In this document: positions 52,101 to 61,508 of the stretch, piece after piece
Layout of the letters: the number at the start of each line of letters is the position of its first letter
Numbering within the stretch: the first letter of the stretch is position 1
Source of the DNA: Crocinitomicaceae bacterium
GTDB lineage: Bacteria; Bacteroidota; Bacteroidia; Flavobacteriales_D; Crocinitomicaceae
NCBI GenBank assembly: GCA_021325675.1
Contig: JAJTCM010000004.1
Span: forward strand, 128,794 to 192,793
Direction: 5' to 3'
DNA length: 64,000 nucleotides
Translations under genes and position numbers: made by a program
The notes under the pieces: model-generated
What the model saw: the letters and a program-made list of their open reading frames with translations, nothing else
What the model was told of the DNA's origin: nothing
The model's database searches: none

Positions 52101-53459
52101 CGTACAATCAACCTGAAAACAACAGACGGTGTTTCTGAAATCGTTGTAGGACGTTCTGCCGAGCTTAAAATTACCGACGAGAAATCCGGTATTACGCTCA
52201 TGACGGCGAACATTCCTTACGGTGCGATCATGATTGCCAAAAACAACACCAAAGTTAAAAAAGGTGATGTGATCTGTAAATGGGACCCGTATAACGCGGT
52301 TATCGTTTCAGAAGTAAAAGGTAAAGTGATATTCGACAGCATTATTGAAGGTATTACCTTCCGTGAAGAAGTCGATGAGCAAACAGGATTTACCGAAAAA
52401 GTAATTACCGAATCAAGGGATAAGAAGAAAAACCCTGCGATCCATATTATCGACCCGAAAACCAAAGAAGTGCTCCGCGAGTACAGCTTACCGGTTGACG
52501 CCCACATTTCCGTGAACGAAGGCGAAACAGTTGAAGCGGGTGTTATCCTTGTGAAAATCCCACGTGTATCCGGAAGGACAGGGGATATCACCGGAGGTCT
52601 TCCGCGTGTAACTGAGCTTTTTGAAGCACGTAACCCGTCCAACCCGGCGGTTGTTTCCGAAATCGACGGTATTGCTGAATTCGGTAAGATCAAGCGTGGT
52701 AACCGTGAGATCCAGATCACTTCCAAATCAGGCGAAGTGCGTAAATACCTGGTTCCGCTTTCCAAGCACATCCTCGTACAGGAAAATGACTTTGTTCGTG
52801 CCGGTAAACCGTTATCTGACGGTGCAGTTACGCCAAATGATATCCTGAACATTGAAGGACCAACAAAAGTACAGGAATACATTGTAAACGAAATCCAGGA
52901 GGTTTACCGTTTACAGGGTGTAAAAATCAACGACAAACACTTCGAAGTTATCGTTCGTCAGATGATGCTCAAGGTAGAAATCGTCGATCCGGGAGATACG
53001 AAGTTCCTCGAAGGGCAGTCTGTTCATAAGGCTGACTTCATGGAAGAAAACGACTCTATCTACGGTATGATGGTGGTTGAAGATTCAGGTGACGCAGAAA
53101 TCATTCGTCCGGGGCAGATTATTTCTTCCCGTAAATTACGCGATGAGAATGCCCAGCTGAAGCGTGCCGACAAGCAGCTTATTGTTGCCCGTGAAGCACG
53201 TCCTGCAACATCTACACCATTGCTCCAGGGTATCACGAGGGCTTCCCTCCAGACACAATCGTTCATTTCGGCGGCTTCCTTCCAGGAAACAACGAAAGTA
53301 CTGAACGAAGCAGCAATCTCCGGTAAGGAAGACCACCTGCTCGGTCTGAAGGAAAACGTAATCGTCGGACATTTGATCCCGGCGGGTACAGGAACCCGAA
53401 GATTCCAGAAAATGGTTGTTGCTTCCAAAGAAGCATTAGAAGAATTAACAGTAAACTAA
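49176..53459 (+). CDS. rpoC: DNA-directed RNA polymerase subunit beta'
   Basis: A 1427-residue catalytic subunit. The N-terminal zinc site is [20 protein letters not shown] (about 68-87), the magnesium-binding motif is [12 protein letters not shown] near residue 475, and the second zinc site has [14 protein letters not shown] near 905. The sequence is complete and followed by a strong terminator at 53465. Confidence 0.97.
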   Translation: MAYRKETPKKQSSFNKITISLASPEIILEQSSGEVLKPETINYRTYKPERDGLFCERIFGPVKDYECHCGKYKRIRYKGIVCDRCGVEVTEKKVRRERMGHISLVVPVAHIWYFRSLPNKIGYLLGLPTKKLDQIIYYERYVVIQSGIANNVDGSPLNYLDFLTEEEYMDIIDTLPKENQYLEDTDPNKFIAKMGAESLYDLLKRLNLDEISYDLRHKANHETSVQRKNEALKRLQVVEAMRESQTRIDNRPEWMIVRVVPVIPPELRPLVPLDGGRFATSDLNDLYRRVIIRNNRLKRLIEIKAPEVILRNEKRMLQEAVDSLFDNSRKSSAVKTDANRPLKSLSDSLKGKQGRFRQNLLGKRVDYSARSVIVVGPDLKLHECGLPKDMAAELYKPFIIRKMIERGIVKTVKSAKKIVDRKEPVVWDILESVLKGHPVLLNRAPTLHRLGIQAFQPKLIEGKAIRLHPLVTTAFNADFDGDQMAVHLPLGNAAILEAQLLMLASHNILNPANGAPIAVPSQDMVLGLYYITKGRRSTEERKVLGEDGIFYSPEEVIIAHNEGRLDLHAHIKVKTYDLNEEGVPALQMVETTCGRVLFNERSPREVGFINDVLTKKALRDIIGNVLKICGTARTAQFLDDIKELGYHMAFKGGLSFNLDDIIIPKEKEVLVNKAEAEVKDVMMNYNMGLITNNERYNQIIDIWTHTNSRLTHTLMEQLKNDNQGFNSIYMMFDSGARGSKEQIRQLSGMRGLMAKPQKSGATSQEIIENPILSNFKEGLSILEYFISTHGARKGLADTALKTADAGYLTRRLVDVSQDVIINSPDCGTLRGLVATSLKKNDEIVEPLYDRILGRTSVHDIYHPDTDKLIVHAGELISETVADAIEKGGIDEVEIRSVLTCEMRRGVCSKCYGRNLSTHRLAQEGDAVGVIAAQSIGEPGTQLTLRTFHVGGTASGSSDDSDLKAKSNGLLEIEELRTINLKTTDGVSEIVVGRSAELKITDEKSGITLMTANIPYGAIMIAKNNTKVKKGDVICKWDPYNAVIVSEVKGKVIFDSIIEGITFREEVDEQTGFTEKVITESRDKKKNPAIHIIDPKTKEVLREYSLPVDAHISVNEGETVEAGVILVKIPRVSGRTGDITGGLPRVTELFEARNPSNPAVVSEIDGIAEFGKIKRGNREIQITSKSGEVRKYLVPLSKHILVQENDFVRAGKPLSDGAVTPNDILNIEGPTKVQEYIVNEIQEVYRLQGVKINDKHFEVIVRQMMLKVEIVDPGDTKFLEGQSVHKADFMEENDSIYGMMVVEDSGDAEIIRPGQIISSRKLRDENAQLKRADKQLIVAREARPATSTPLLQGITRASLQTQSFISAASFQETTKVLNEAAISGKEDHLLGLKENVIVGHLIPAGTGTRRFQKMVVASKEALEELTVN

Positions 53460-53464
53460 TAACT

Positions 53465-53497
53465 AAAGGGTCCGTCACTAGTCGGACCCTTTTTTTT
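53465..53497 (+). terminator. Intrinsic terminator after rpoC
   Basis: AAAGGGTCCG (53465-53474) pairs with CGGACCCTTT (53483-53492), loop of 8, followed by a run of T. It ends the secE-rpoC block. Confidence 0.9.
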
Positions 53498-53505
53498 GAT
53501 AGATT

Positions 53506-53814
53506 ATGGAAAATAAAGAAAATCAAATCAATATCGAATTGAAGGAAGAAGTAGCTTCCGGAATTTATTCCAACCTGGCGATCATTACCCATTCCAATGC
53601 GGAATTTGTATGTGACTTCGTACAGCTGCTACCTGGCTTACCGAAAGCCCAGGTAAAATCCAGGATCATCATGACACCTGTGAATGCCAAGCGCCTGATG
53701 CGTGCCCTGATCGAAAACGTTCAGAAATACGAGCAGCATGTTGGCGTGATCAACGAGAGTGAAATCCCGGGCACACCGCCGATGAACTTTGGTACGCCGA
53801 CAACGCAGGCCTAG
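53506..53814 (+). CDS. DUF3467 domain protein
   Basis: A 102-residue cytoplasmic protein with the DUF3467 layout: NIELKEEVASGIYSNLAIIT, then HSNAEFVCDFVQLLPGLPKA and SRIIMTPVNAKRLMRALIEN. The function is unknown. The gene starts 9 bases after the rpoC terminator, with little space for a promoter, so it may depend on read-through. Its position behind rpoC is common in Bacteroidota. Confidence 0.82.
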   Translation: MENKENQINIELKEEVASGIYSNLAIITHSNAEFVCDFVQLLPGLPKAQVKSRIIMTPVNAKRLMRALIENVQKYEQHVGVINESEIPGTPPMNFGTPTTQA

Positions 53815-53829
53815 AAAGAGAATTATAAG

Positions 53830-53852
53830 CCGGGCCTGATTCTTAAGCCCGG
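53830..53852 (+). terminator. Weak hairpin after the DUF3467 gene
   Basis: CCGGGC (53830-53835) pairs with GCCCGG (53847-53852), loop of 11; the T-run behind it is poor. Confidence 0.35.
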
Positions 53853-53927
53853 TTCAGATTTATATTTCGCAAAGTTTTTTATTTCAAGTTTTATTCTTAA
53901 TATTGTGCTTTGTATAAAACAAAATCT

Positions 53928-54353
53928 ATGAAAAAAATATTTTTTCTTGTGCTTGTCATTTCCTTTGTGGTTGCGGCTTGCGGGAAATATACCACACCGC
54001 GTAAAGTAAACAGGATGATCGTTGACGGCAGCTGGAACATAACCGAATTTATAGACAACGGAAACTCTATCCAGGCGAAATATTCAGAAGTATCCATGAC
54101 CTTTACCGAAGGCGGGGACCTGATAACATCGAGTGAGCACGCAGTAAACGGCAGCTGGGAAGTAGGGAATGCACGTACCCCGGCGATCCTGTATATCAAT
54201 TTTCCGAGTGAAGTAGACAGCATGCACGTTCTTGCCGATGACTGGGTTGTTTACAAATTGACAAGGGAAGAATGTATCCTTAAGCGCAATATGGGCGAAA
54301 CCTTTGATTACGACGGTTCAAAAGAAGGTTTAACTTTAAGAAAAAAACAATAG
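53928..54353 (+). CDS. Lipoprotein, lipocalin-like
   Basis: From the ATG at 53928 the 141-residue product has a lipoprotein signal (lipobox VAAC). The mature part, with VDGSWNITEFIDNGN, VSMTFTEGGDLITSS and NGSWEVGNARTPAILYI, has the repeated beta-strand pattern of lipocalin-like Bacteroidota proteins. The function is unknown. The coiled-coil gene starts 6 bases after it. Confidence 0.7.
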   Translation: MKKIFFLVLVISFVVAACGKYTTPRKVNRMIVDGSWNITEFIDNGNSIQAKYSEVSMTFTEGGDLITSSEHAVNGSWEVGNARTPAILYINFPSEVDSMHVLADDWVVYKLTREECILKRNMGETFDYDGSKEGLTLRKKQ

Positions 54354-54359
54354 TAATCC

Positions 54360-54683
54360 ATGACGGAAAAAATTTCACATATAATCGGGCAGCTCGAAAC
54401 GAAATTTTTTGCACTGAAGCAGCAGCTGGATGCTGAAACAAGCCGTAACGGGCAATTGTCAACAGAGCTGGAAAGCCTGAAGGCAGATAAAGGTTCACTG
54501 GCCGGGCAAATCGCCGGACTTGAATCTGAGATAATTAAATTGAAAGAAGAAAACAAAGAACTACAGGAACAAAACCAACAACAGGATCCAATCCTTGTTT
54601 CTACGGGCGACAAGGACATGGAAATTGATTTTTTAGTGAGGGAAATTGATCAATGCATTAGTCAGATAAAGAACAATTTATGA
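54360..54683 (+). CDS. Coiled-coil protein paired with ZapA
   Basis: A 107-residue protein that is almost entirely a coiled coil (heptads over about 5-75, with many Leu, Glu, Lys and Gln), ending in a short helical tail [20 protein letters not shown]. Its stop overlaps the zapA start by 4 bases. A ZapB-like bridging protein of the division ring is the natural inference, but no sequence family is recognised. Confidence 0.7.
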   Translation: MTEKISHIIGQLETKFFALKQQLDAETSRNGQLSTELESLKADKGSLAGQIAGLESEIIKLKEENKELQEQNQQQDPILVSTGDKDMEIDFLVREIDQCISQIKNNL

Positions 54684-54958
54684 GCAAGATATCGTTGAAA
54701 ATAGTAGTTGCCGGCCGTACTTACCCGCTTACCGTAAATGAAGGTGAGCAGGCTAAAGTTATGAAGGCCGCCGACGACATCAACAAGTCGATCAAGTTGT
54801 TACAAGACAATTATGCAGTTAAAGATATGCAGGATTTACTGGCAATGACAGCGTTACAGCTGGCTACCAAATCCACATCCGGTGTTCAGAAAGGTCATGA
54901 AGACTATTCTGATATCGAGGATTCATTGGAAAGTTTATTGAATAAGATTAGTCAATAA
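54680..54958 (+). CDS. zapA: Cell division protein ZapA
   Basis: A 92-residue protein with the ZapA start [20 protein letters not shown] followed by a helix ([19 protein letters not shown]) and a C-terminal coiled coil. It promotes FtsZ bundling at midcell. It overlaps the coiled-coil gene by 4 bases, and rny lies downstream after a terminator. Confidence 0.85.
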   Translation: MSKISLKIVVAGRTYPLTVNEGEQAKVMKAADDINKSIKLLQDNYAVKDMQDLLAMTALQLATKSTSGVQKGHEDYSDIEDSLESLLNKISQ

Positions 54959-54992
54959 AACAAAAACAAACGAATCGTCATACTATCATTTT

Positions 54993-55028
54993 ACCCACTT
55001 TGACATCCCTGGTGTTGAGTGGGTTTTT
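54993..55028 (+). terminator. Intrinsic terminator between zapA and rny
   Basis: ACCCACT (54993-54999) pairs with AGTGGGT (55018-55024), with T to 55028. A longer rny frame that would start at 55000 runs through it and is rejected. Confidence 0.7.
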
Positions 55029-55053
55029 ATTTATACATAAAATAAATTTTTAT

Positions 55054-56586
55054 ATGGAATTATTAATAGGGAGTTTAATTGGGATTTTTGCAGGAGGAGC
55101 AGTGGCTTTCGTCATTCAGAATGTGATCCTCAAAAACAAAAAACAACAGATTTTAAAAGAAGCAGAGCTTGAAGGGGAAAACATCAAAAAAGACAAATTA
55201 TTACAAGCCAAAGAGAAGTTCCTGAAATTAAAAGAAGAGCACGAAGAAAATGTAAAGGAGCGTGAAAAGCGCCTGCAGTCAGGTGAAGATAAATTCAAGG
55301 CACGTGAGAAAACACTTTCCCAGAAAATGGAGGAAGTTACCCGCAAGGAACGTGATTTTGAAAAACAGCAGAATGACCTGGACCACAAAGTAGCCGCAAT
55401 TGAGGTGAAAAACCAGGAGCTTGAAAAAATCCAGCAAAAACGTGTTGCCGAGCTTTCCCGCATCAGCGGCCTGTCAGTTGACGAAGCCAAAAATATGATG
55501 ATGGAAGCCCTCGTGGACGAAGCCCGTACAGGCGCCATGGCACATATCAAAGAAATTACCGAAGAAGCGAAGCTCAACGCCAACAAAGAAGCACGTAAGA
55601 TCGTTGTTCAGACAATCCAGCGCGTAGCTACCGAGCAGGCCGTTGAAAATGCGGTTTCCGTATTCAACATCGAATCCGATGAAGTAAAAGGACGGATCAT
55701 TGGCCGTGAAGGACGTAACATCCGCGCGATCGAAGCCGCTACAGGCGTTGAGATCATTGTGGACGATACACCGGAAGCGATTATCCTTTCCTGCTTCGAC
55801 CCGGTTCGCCGTGAAATTGCCCGTTTGTCCCTGCACCAGCTTGTGACCGACGGACGGATCCACCCGGCGCGTATCGAGGAAGTGGTTGCCAAAACCAAAA
55901 AATCCCTCGAAGAAGAAATTGCCGAAACCGGCCGCAGAACATGTATCGATTTGGGAATCCACGGATTGCACCCTGAGCTGATGCGCATGGTCGGCCGTAT
56001 GAAATACCGTTCGTCTTACGGACAAAACTTATTGCAGCACTCCCGTGAAGTAGCTAACATGTGTGCAATCATGGCTACCGAGCTTGGTCTCAATGTGAAA
56101 TTAGCGAAACGCGCCGGCTTACTCCACGATATCGGTAAAGTTCCTGACGAAGAGCCGGAATTGCCGCATGCTATCCTGGGGATGAAGCTCGCAGAAAAGT
56201 TCGGTGAAAAACCGGACGTTTGCAATGCGATCGGTGCCCACCACGATGAAATAGAAATGACAACGCTGATCTCGCCAATCGTTCAGGTATGTGATGCCAT
56301 TTCAGGCGCCCGTCCGGGAGCACGCCGCGAAATCGTTGAGTCTTACATCAAGCGGATCAAGGAACTCGAAAACTTAGCACTGTCCTACGAAGGCGTTTCC
56401 AATGCCTATGCTATCCAGGCTGGCCGTGAACTGCGCGTTTTGGTGGAAGCTGAAAAAGTAACCGACCTGAAAGCAGACGAATTATCCTTTACCATTTCCC
56501 AGCGTATTCAAACTGAAATGACATACCCGGGACAAGTAAAAGTTACCGTGATCCGTGAAAAGAGATCGGTGAATTACGCGAAGTAA
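55054..56586 (+). CDS. rny: Ribonuclease Y
   Basis: A 510-residue membrane-anchored endoribonuclease that starts mRNA decay. One N-terminal helix ([20 protein letters not shown]), a long coiled coil (about 30-155), a KH domain ([17 protein letters not shown] near 208) and an HD domain ([10 protein letters not shown] near 325 and [10 protein letters not shown]). The ATG at 55054 starts the membrane helix. Length is normal. Confidence 0.95.
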   Translation: MELLIGSLIGIFAGGAVAFVIQNVILKNKKQQILKEAELEGENIKKDKLLQAKEKFLKLKEEHEENVKEREKRLQSGEDKFKAREKTLSQKMEEVTRKERDFEKQQNDLDHKVAAIEVKNQELEKIQQKRVAELSRISGLSVDEAKNMMMEALVDEARTGAMAHIKEITEEAKLNANKEARKIVVQTIQRVATEQAVENAVSVFNIESDEVKGRIIGREGRNIRAIEAATGVEIIVDDTPEAIILSCFDPVRREIARLSLHQLVTDGRIHPARIEEVVAKTKKSLEEEIAETGRRTCIDLGIHGLHPELMRMVGRMKYRSSYGQNLLQHSREVANMCAIMATELGLNVKLAKRAGLLHDIGKVPDEEPELPHAILGMKLAEKFGEKPDVCNAIGAHHDEIEMTTLISPIVQVCDAISGARPGARREIVESYIKRIKELENLALSYEGVSNAYAIQAGRELRVLVEAEKVTDLKADELSFTISQRIQTEMTYPGQVKVTVIREKRSVNYAK

Positions 56587-56596
56587 AAAATATACA

Positions 56597-56638
56597 TAAA
56601 TTTGACTCAGTACGCTTCACCCCTCCAGGTGGGGCGTA
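56597..56638 (+). promoter_or_regulatory. -7 box and 5' hairpin before the polysaccharide cluster
   Basis: TAAATTTG (56597-56604) matches TAnnTTTG. A hairpin with TACGC and CCCC on the left and GGGGCGTA on the right (56611-56638) would form the very 5' end of that transcript. It might instead serve as a terminator of rny. Confidence 0.4.
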
Positions 56639-56678
56639 TTGCATGAAATAGAAGTGAAATTTTAACGAACCGGTCAGT

Positions 56679-58091
56679 ATGATGATACAAAAAACGGCAG
56701 ATCAGCTTTACAATTCCAAACTAAGCCGCTTTTTGCTATTAGCCTGGTTGCTGACCCTCCCTTTTGGAGCCTGGCTCCTTCCGCTTTCGCTGGGGAGCTT
56801 TACCATTTATCCCCATTTTATCCTGACTTTGCTCATCAGTGCCCTGAGCCTGGTGACCTTTCGCCGCTGGGAGCTCTTCAACTGGATCTATTTCGGTTTT
56901 TGCTGCCTGTGGTTTGGTGTTGCGTTATTGGTGGCGCGGCAAACGGGCTTCGGTTCGTTCACCGTATTCGATTTGCGTTCCCTGCTGATGCAAACAGGCT
57001 TTTTCCTGGTGCTGACAAATGCATATTACCTTTTTCCCCCGGATCAGCTCCGGGTTTACCTGGCCAAAGGCTTTCACTGGTATTTCGGCTTGCTGCTTGC
57101 TGTTGGTTTATTCGAATGTTTTACGGGAATTCACATTCAGGGCACATTTACGGACAAATTACTTGACCTCGAAGTCGGGAACATATTTTACATGCCGGTT
57201 TTCATTTATGACAATCCTAACGATTACCTGTGTTACTGCTTGTTTTTCTATGTGCTCTGCACAGCTTTGAGCGCTGAATATTATGCGAAGCGCCCGGGCC
57301 TGAAAACCGGTCTTTTACTGCTGATCTACTTTTTCGCCTTTTTGGGAGATGGAAATTTTGCGAAGCTCCTCATCTTTCTCCTGCTGGGTTGTGAATTGTT
57401 CCCGCTGCTGAAAAAAGCGTTCAAACACGTCAGGGCAAAATCTGTGATCTTTTTTGGAACGGGCTTAGTTTTGCTGGCTATAGTTTTTGCCCGGGCAAGC
57501 TGGTTCACAGGGCCGAAATTCGGGGATAGCTACAAATACCGTCTCAACGGGATGAAAGTCCTGGAAAAAGAAGGCGATGCTTACAAGCTGACCGAAGCTA
57601 AAAAGATTTTCAAAGGGGAAGAACGGGAAAAGTTAATGAAAGAGCTTGACCGCCAACAACGGGAAAATCCTGAAAACTCGGTTAATGTAAGAAAAAATTT
57701 AATTCTCAACGGCCTGGCCTTCATCAAAGAAAAACCGCTTCTGGGAATTGGCCCCGGGAATTACCAGGAACGTCATTTACAGCATAAAGCGCCGCATTTT
57801 ACATCAACAGTGACATCAGCGCATAATTTTCCGCTTGAGATCATCAGCCAGTTCGGCATTTTCGGCTGGGTCTATTTTGGTTTTCTGCTGTGGTTTTTTA
57901 TCCGCTTTGTAAAACGTTTTCTCCGGGAGAAGTCTGCTGTTAATTTCAGTTACCTGCTGATTTTCGTGATGCTGCCTTTTCTCTGGATGATGCCTTCCGC
58001 ATATTTGTACCTTGATTTGAACTGGCTGCTCGTGCCAATGCTCTTTATTTTGTATTCTACCCAAAAAACCGGAACGGATGTCAACGAATAA
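56679..58091 (+). CDS. O-antigen ligase/polymerase family membrane protein
   Basis: A 470-residue protein with about 11 hydrophobic helices and a large periplasmic loop (about 275-365). The segment LGIGPGNYQERH near residue 353 and the following SAHNFPLEIISQFGIFG match the Wzy_C/O-antigen ligase family, which joins or polymerises polysaccharide units. Which of the two cannot be told. It overlaps the flippase gene by 14 bases. Confidence 0.82.
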   Translation: MMIQKTADQLYNSKLSRFLLLAWLLTLPFGAWLLPLSLGSFTIYPHFILTLLISALSLVTFRRWELFNWIYFGFCCLWFGVALLVARQTGFGSFTVFDLRSLLMQTGFFLVLTNAYYLFPPDQLRVYLAKGFHWYFGLLLAVGLFECFTGIHIQGTFTDKLLDLEVGNIFYMPVFIYDNPNDYLCYCLFFYVLCTALSAEYYAKRPGLKTGLLLLIYFFAFLGDGNFAKLLIFLLLGCELFPLLKKAFKHVRAKSVIFFGTGLVLLAIVFARASWFTGPKFGDSYKYRLNGMKVLEKEGDAYKLTEAKKIFKGEEREKLMKELDRQQRENPENSVNVRKNLILNGLAFIKEKPLLGIGPGNYQERHLQHKAPHFTSTVTSAHNFPLEIISQFGIFGWVYFGFLLWFFIRFVKRFLREKSAVNFSYLLIFVMLPFLWMMPSAYLYLDLNWLLVPMLFILYSTQKTGTDVNE

Positions 58092-59331
58092 AGGGTACAC
58101 GCGCAATTTCATTACCATGCTTTCGGGGAACACCTTTAGCCAGATGATCCCGTTTTTGCTGGCGCCTTTCCTGGCGCGCTTCATTACACGCGAAGAATTT
58201 GCCGATTTTTCCAATTACATGGCGATTGTAGGCATTTTTGGCATTGTTGCTACCGGAAGGCTGGAAATGGCGATTACGCTTCCCAAGGACCAGGACAAAG
58301 CGCAAAAAATCGTGTATACCGGTCTCGTGATTACACTGCTTCTCACATTTATCAGTGTTTTCCTTTATTTTTTCCGGGGCGACCTCGCAGCATGGTACAA
58401 TAGCATAACGCTGTCGGATTTTATCTGGACGATCCCGCTTTCGGTACTTAGCATTGGTTTGCTGGCAATTAACAGCAATATTTCGCTGCGGCTCAAAAAA
58501 TTCAGGGCGCTTTCCATTGGTAAAGTGACCCAATCGCTTGTAAATAATGGGATGGCGGTATTTTTAGCTTACGTTGGAATGGGCGTTTACGGCCTGATCA
58601 TCAGCTGGCTATTGTCACAATACATTCACGTGATTTTTCTTTACTTTAATTTTTACCGCGAATTCGTTTACCGTTGGTTTGAATCAAACGTGATCAAAGA
58701 AACCCTGGTTGAATACAAGGATTTTCCGCTCGTGAATTCCTTTCACGCCTTCATGGATATTTTTGCCACGCAGTTTGTCTTGTTTTGGGTTATCACGAGC
58801 TATTACGGGAAAATCGAACTGGGCCTGTTCGCCATGATGGTCAAATACGTCAAAGCGCCCATTGTCCTGGTTTCAAGCTCTGTTTCACAACTGTATTTCG
58901 TGGAAGCGGGCAATGCGCTGAATGAACAAAAAAGCCTGGTACCGATTACGCTTAAAACACTGAGGACAAGTACGCTTTTTGCCGTTCCCTTCGCGCTTAT
59001 CCTGTGGTTTTTCGCCCCCTGGATCTTTAAAATTTACCTCGGTAAAGACTGGGAAATGGCCGGTGAATATGCGAAATGCCTCATCCCGATGTTTTTCCTT
59101 TATTTCATCGCTTCACCGATTTCCAGCACACCAATTCTTTTCAACAAACAGAAAAAAGCTTTTGTAATCAGCCTGGTCGGGTATAGTGTAACTTTACTGT
59201 CGATCGTACTGGCGGTTTACCTGGGCTGGAATTTCCTGCAGGCCTTGTGGCTGTATGGCGCCGCATTTGCATTGTACTACCTGTTTTTGCTGCTCTGGTA
59301 CCTGAAATTAATCCAAACAACGAACACATGA
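58078..59331 (+). CDS. Polysaccharide flippase (Wzx-like, MATE/MOP superfamily)
   Basis: A 417-residue membrane protein with about 12 helices. The start GNTFSQMIPFLLAPFLARFI and the following YMAIVGIFGIVATGRLEMAI are typical of the RfbX/Wzx group, which moves lipid-linked sugars across the membrane. It overlaps the upstream gene by 14 bases and the next by 4, so the whole cluster is translated together. Confidence 0.85.
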   Translation: MSTNKGYTRNFITMLSGNTFSQMIPFLLAPFLARFITREEFADFSNYMAIVGIFGIVATGRLEMAITLPKDQDKAQKIVYTGLVITLLLTFISVFLYFFRGDLAAWYNSITLSDFIWTIPLSVLSIGLLAINSNISLRLKKFRALSIGKVTQSLVNNGMAVFLAYVGMGVYGLIISWLLSQYIHVIFLYFNFYREFVYRWFESNVIKETLVEYKDFPLVNSFHAFMDIFATQFVLFWVITSYYGKIELGLFAMMVKYVKAPIVLVSSSVSQLYFVEAGNALNEQKSLVPITLKTLRTSTLFAVPFALILWFFAPWIFKIYLGKDWEMAGEYAKCLIPMFFLYFIASPISSTPILFNKQKKAFVISLVGYSVTLLSIVLAVYLGWNFLQALWLYGAAFALYYLFLLLWYLKLIQTTNT

Positions 59332-60242
59332 GGGTAATTGTAACGGGACTGAAATATTTTTCGGAGCAGCTGGTTCAGGATTTGTCGGAATTTGACCGCA
59401 AGAACAGCTATACGTTTGTTAATACCTACACTTCCTTTTGGGGCAAAATCAAATTTATGCTCCTGCTGCCGTTCACGAAAGTGGTGATTTCTTTCAACGG
59501 CCCGACGGACAAAAGCGGAAGCCTGGACTGGGTGCTGCGGCTTCGTAAAAAACTGCTGATCCAATGGATGGGAACGGATGCACAGCATGCTTTGCAGCGC
59601 CAGGAAAACAAGACGATCAACCGGAAATACATTGATTATGCTTCCGCTCATTTAGTGGACTTTGACCTTTTGAAAGAAGATGTGACGCGTCTCGGCTTAA
59701 CTCCCGAATGGCAGGATTTTAAATCACTCAAAGCGTATGAGCCGGAAAAGTATTACGATGATCTCATGGTTCTGAGCTATGTGCCCGAAACTCGCCAGGC
59801 CTATTACGGAATGCACTGGATTTGTGAGCTTGCCGCTGAAAACCCGGATACGATCTTTACACTCATCGGTTTGCAGGAATGTGAGTTCGAAACCACTCCG
59901 AATATGCGCTTCCTGGGCTGGACGTCCGAGGAAGAAACGATGGAGCTGATGAAAACACACGCGGTTTTTTTACGGCTGACGGAGCATGACGGCTGTTCGC
60001 TTTCCGTTCTCAAAGCTATGAGCATGGGTGCAGAAGTATGCTGGACCTTTCCTTATAAATACACGCACCACACCCCGGGATTAGAAACGCTGAAAGGCAG
60101 GTTTACAGAAGTATGTGAGCTGGTTCAGTCCCGGAACCTGAAGCCGAATGCAGAAATCCGTAACTTTGTCCTGGAGTCTTTTCAAAAAGAAAAAGTGATC
60201 CGGGATTATATCCGAAAAATAGAGGAAATTGCAAAAAAATAA
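59328..60242 (+). CDS. Glycosyltransferase, GT-B fold
   Basis: A 304-residue protein from the ATG at 59328, which overlaps the flippase stop by 4 bases; a frame opening earlier lies within the flippase gene. The C-terminal half has FLGWTSEEETMELMKTHAVF and LRLTEHDGCSLSVLKAMSMG, the donor-binding pattern of family 4-like GT-B enzymes with the glutamate replaced in part. The acceptor and sugar are unknown. Confidence 0.7.
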   Translation: MRVIVTGLKYFSEQLVQDLSEFDRKNSYTFVNTYTSFWGKIKFMLLLPFTKVVISFNGPTDKSGSLDWVLRLRKKLLIQWMGTDAQHALQRQENKTINRKYIDYASAHLVDFDLLKEDVTRLGLTPEWQDFKSLKAYEPEKYYDDLMVLSYVPETRQAYYGMHWICELAAENPDTIFTLIGLQECEFETTPNMRFLGWTSEEETMELMKTHAVFLRLTEHDGCSLSVLKAMSMGAEVCWTFPYKYTHHTPGLETLKGRFTEVCELVQSRNLKPNAEIRNFVLESFQKEKVIRDYIRKIEEIAKK

Positions 60243-61446
60243 ACGCATAGCGCTCATTACAACCTGGTTTCCGCCAAACCAAAGTGTGGCTACGAACCGG
60301 ATGCTGGCTTTTGTGGCTTACCTTGACCAGGCCTACGAAATTGATATTTACGGACTTGCCCCGCAAGACGAAGAAACCCGGTTTGACAGCCGTACCCGCG
60401 TGATCAACTCGGCTTCCGGAGGTTTGCTTCAAAAGCTGAAAAGCAACCAGTCGGACGGGAAAATCAAGCACAAATTTAAAACGCTGGGAAGCATTATCCT
60501 ACGCCGCATCCTGAAAAATCCGCTGGCATCCTGGCAAAAATCCAGCCTTCAAAAGCTGGTAAGGGAACATCAGAAAGCACCGTACGATTGTATCATCAGT
60601 TCCTACGCCCCACAGGAAACTCATCTCCTTGTGATCGCTTTTAAGAAACAATTTCCGGATGTTCCCTGGGTAGCCGACATGCGTGATGAAATGTCTAAAA
60701 ATCCCGGTTTACCAGCCAAATTGCAAAATGAGCTGCGTGCTGTGGAAGTGGAGATTAACCGTTACGCACAGGCAATTACAAGTGTGAGCGCGCCGATTCT
60801 CGATGATTTCAGGAAACTTTGCCCGCAAGTGAGCTTTTTTGAGGAAATCCGTAACGGCTTTAACCATGATTTTCAGCGGAATTTAAGCGAAGAAGAATCA
60901 GGTGAAAAATTTAAGCTGGGCTATTTCGGCACATTTTACGGCGAACGCAAACCGGCTTATCTTTTCGAAGCAATTGAAAAATTGTATAAATCAGGTGAAT
61001 TGCAGGAAATAGAGGTCAATATTTTCGGTGCCCATCAGAATTTTACGGTTCCCGCAGCGCTGAAAAATAAAGTACACCTGTTTCCGCCGTTGAGCTATAA
61101 AGAAGCAATCGAAACTATGGCTAAACAGGATTTAAATATCCAGATCCATCCGCGCAGCAAGCAAAAAGGGGTTTTTACCGGCAAGCTTTTCGACTATATT
61201 TCGGTCCAGAAGCCTGTTTTGGCACTGGTAGACAAAGACGATGTTGCAGCACAGCTGATCCGGGAGTTTGAGTGTGGTTATGTTGCCGAATTCAATGAAA
61301 CGGACGAAATCCTCGCTGCGCTCCGCTCTGCTTACCAGGATTGGAAAAACAAGGCCCCGAGGTATGCGTCAACGGAACACAAGAATTCCCTGCACAGGAG
61401 GCACCAGGTCGAAAAACTCAATCAACTCATTCAACAACTGGTATAA
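60229..61446 (+). CDS. Family 4-like glycosyltransferase
   Basis: A 405-residue GT-B protein. The start is TTG at 60229, overlapping the previous gene by 14 bases; from there KRIALITTWFPPNQSVATNR is a typical opening with the donor loop. The second domain has FKLGYFGTFYGERKPAYLFEA and the segment GVFTGKLFDYISVQKPVLAL. Sugar and linkage are unknown. Confidence 0.78.
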   Translation: MQKNKRIALITTWFPPNQSVATNRMLAFVAYLDQAYEIDIYGLAPQDEETRFDSRTRVINSASGGLLQKLKSNQSDGKIKHKFKTLGSIILRRILKNPLASWQKSSLQKLVREHQKAPYDCIISSYAPQETHLLVIAFKKQFPDVPWVADMRDEMSKNPGLPAKLQNELRAVEVEINRYAQAITSVSAPILDDFRKLCPQVSFFEEIRNGFNHDFQRNLSEEESGEKFKLGYFGTFYGERKPAYLFEAIEKLYKSGELQEIEVNIFGAHQNFTVPAALKNKVHLFPPLSYKEAIETMAKQDLNIQIHPRSKQKGVFTGKLFDYISVQKPVLALVDKDDVAAQLIREFECGYVAEFNETDEILAALRSAYQDWKNKAPRYASTEHKNSLHRRHQVEKLNQLIQQLV

Positions 61447-61495
61447 ATGATAGAAGAAGGGGTATTAAATACAACTTTCCGAAGCATAAAAGTTG

Positions 61496-61503
61496 TATTT
61501 TTG
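61496..61503 (+). promoter_or_regulatory. -7 box within the polysaccharide cluster, possibly leaderless
   Basis: TATTTTTG matches TAnnTTTG and ends 5 bases before the ATG at 61509. The 62-base gap here is the only real break between genes of the cluster. Confidence 0.45.
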
Positions 61504-61508
61504 TGCTG

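Noticed and set aside
54959-55053. 6S RNA between zapA and rny, by analogy with zapA-ssrS in proteobacteria
   Set aside because: The gap is only 95 bases and holds a simple terminator hairpin.
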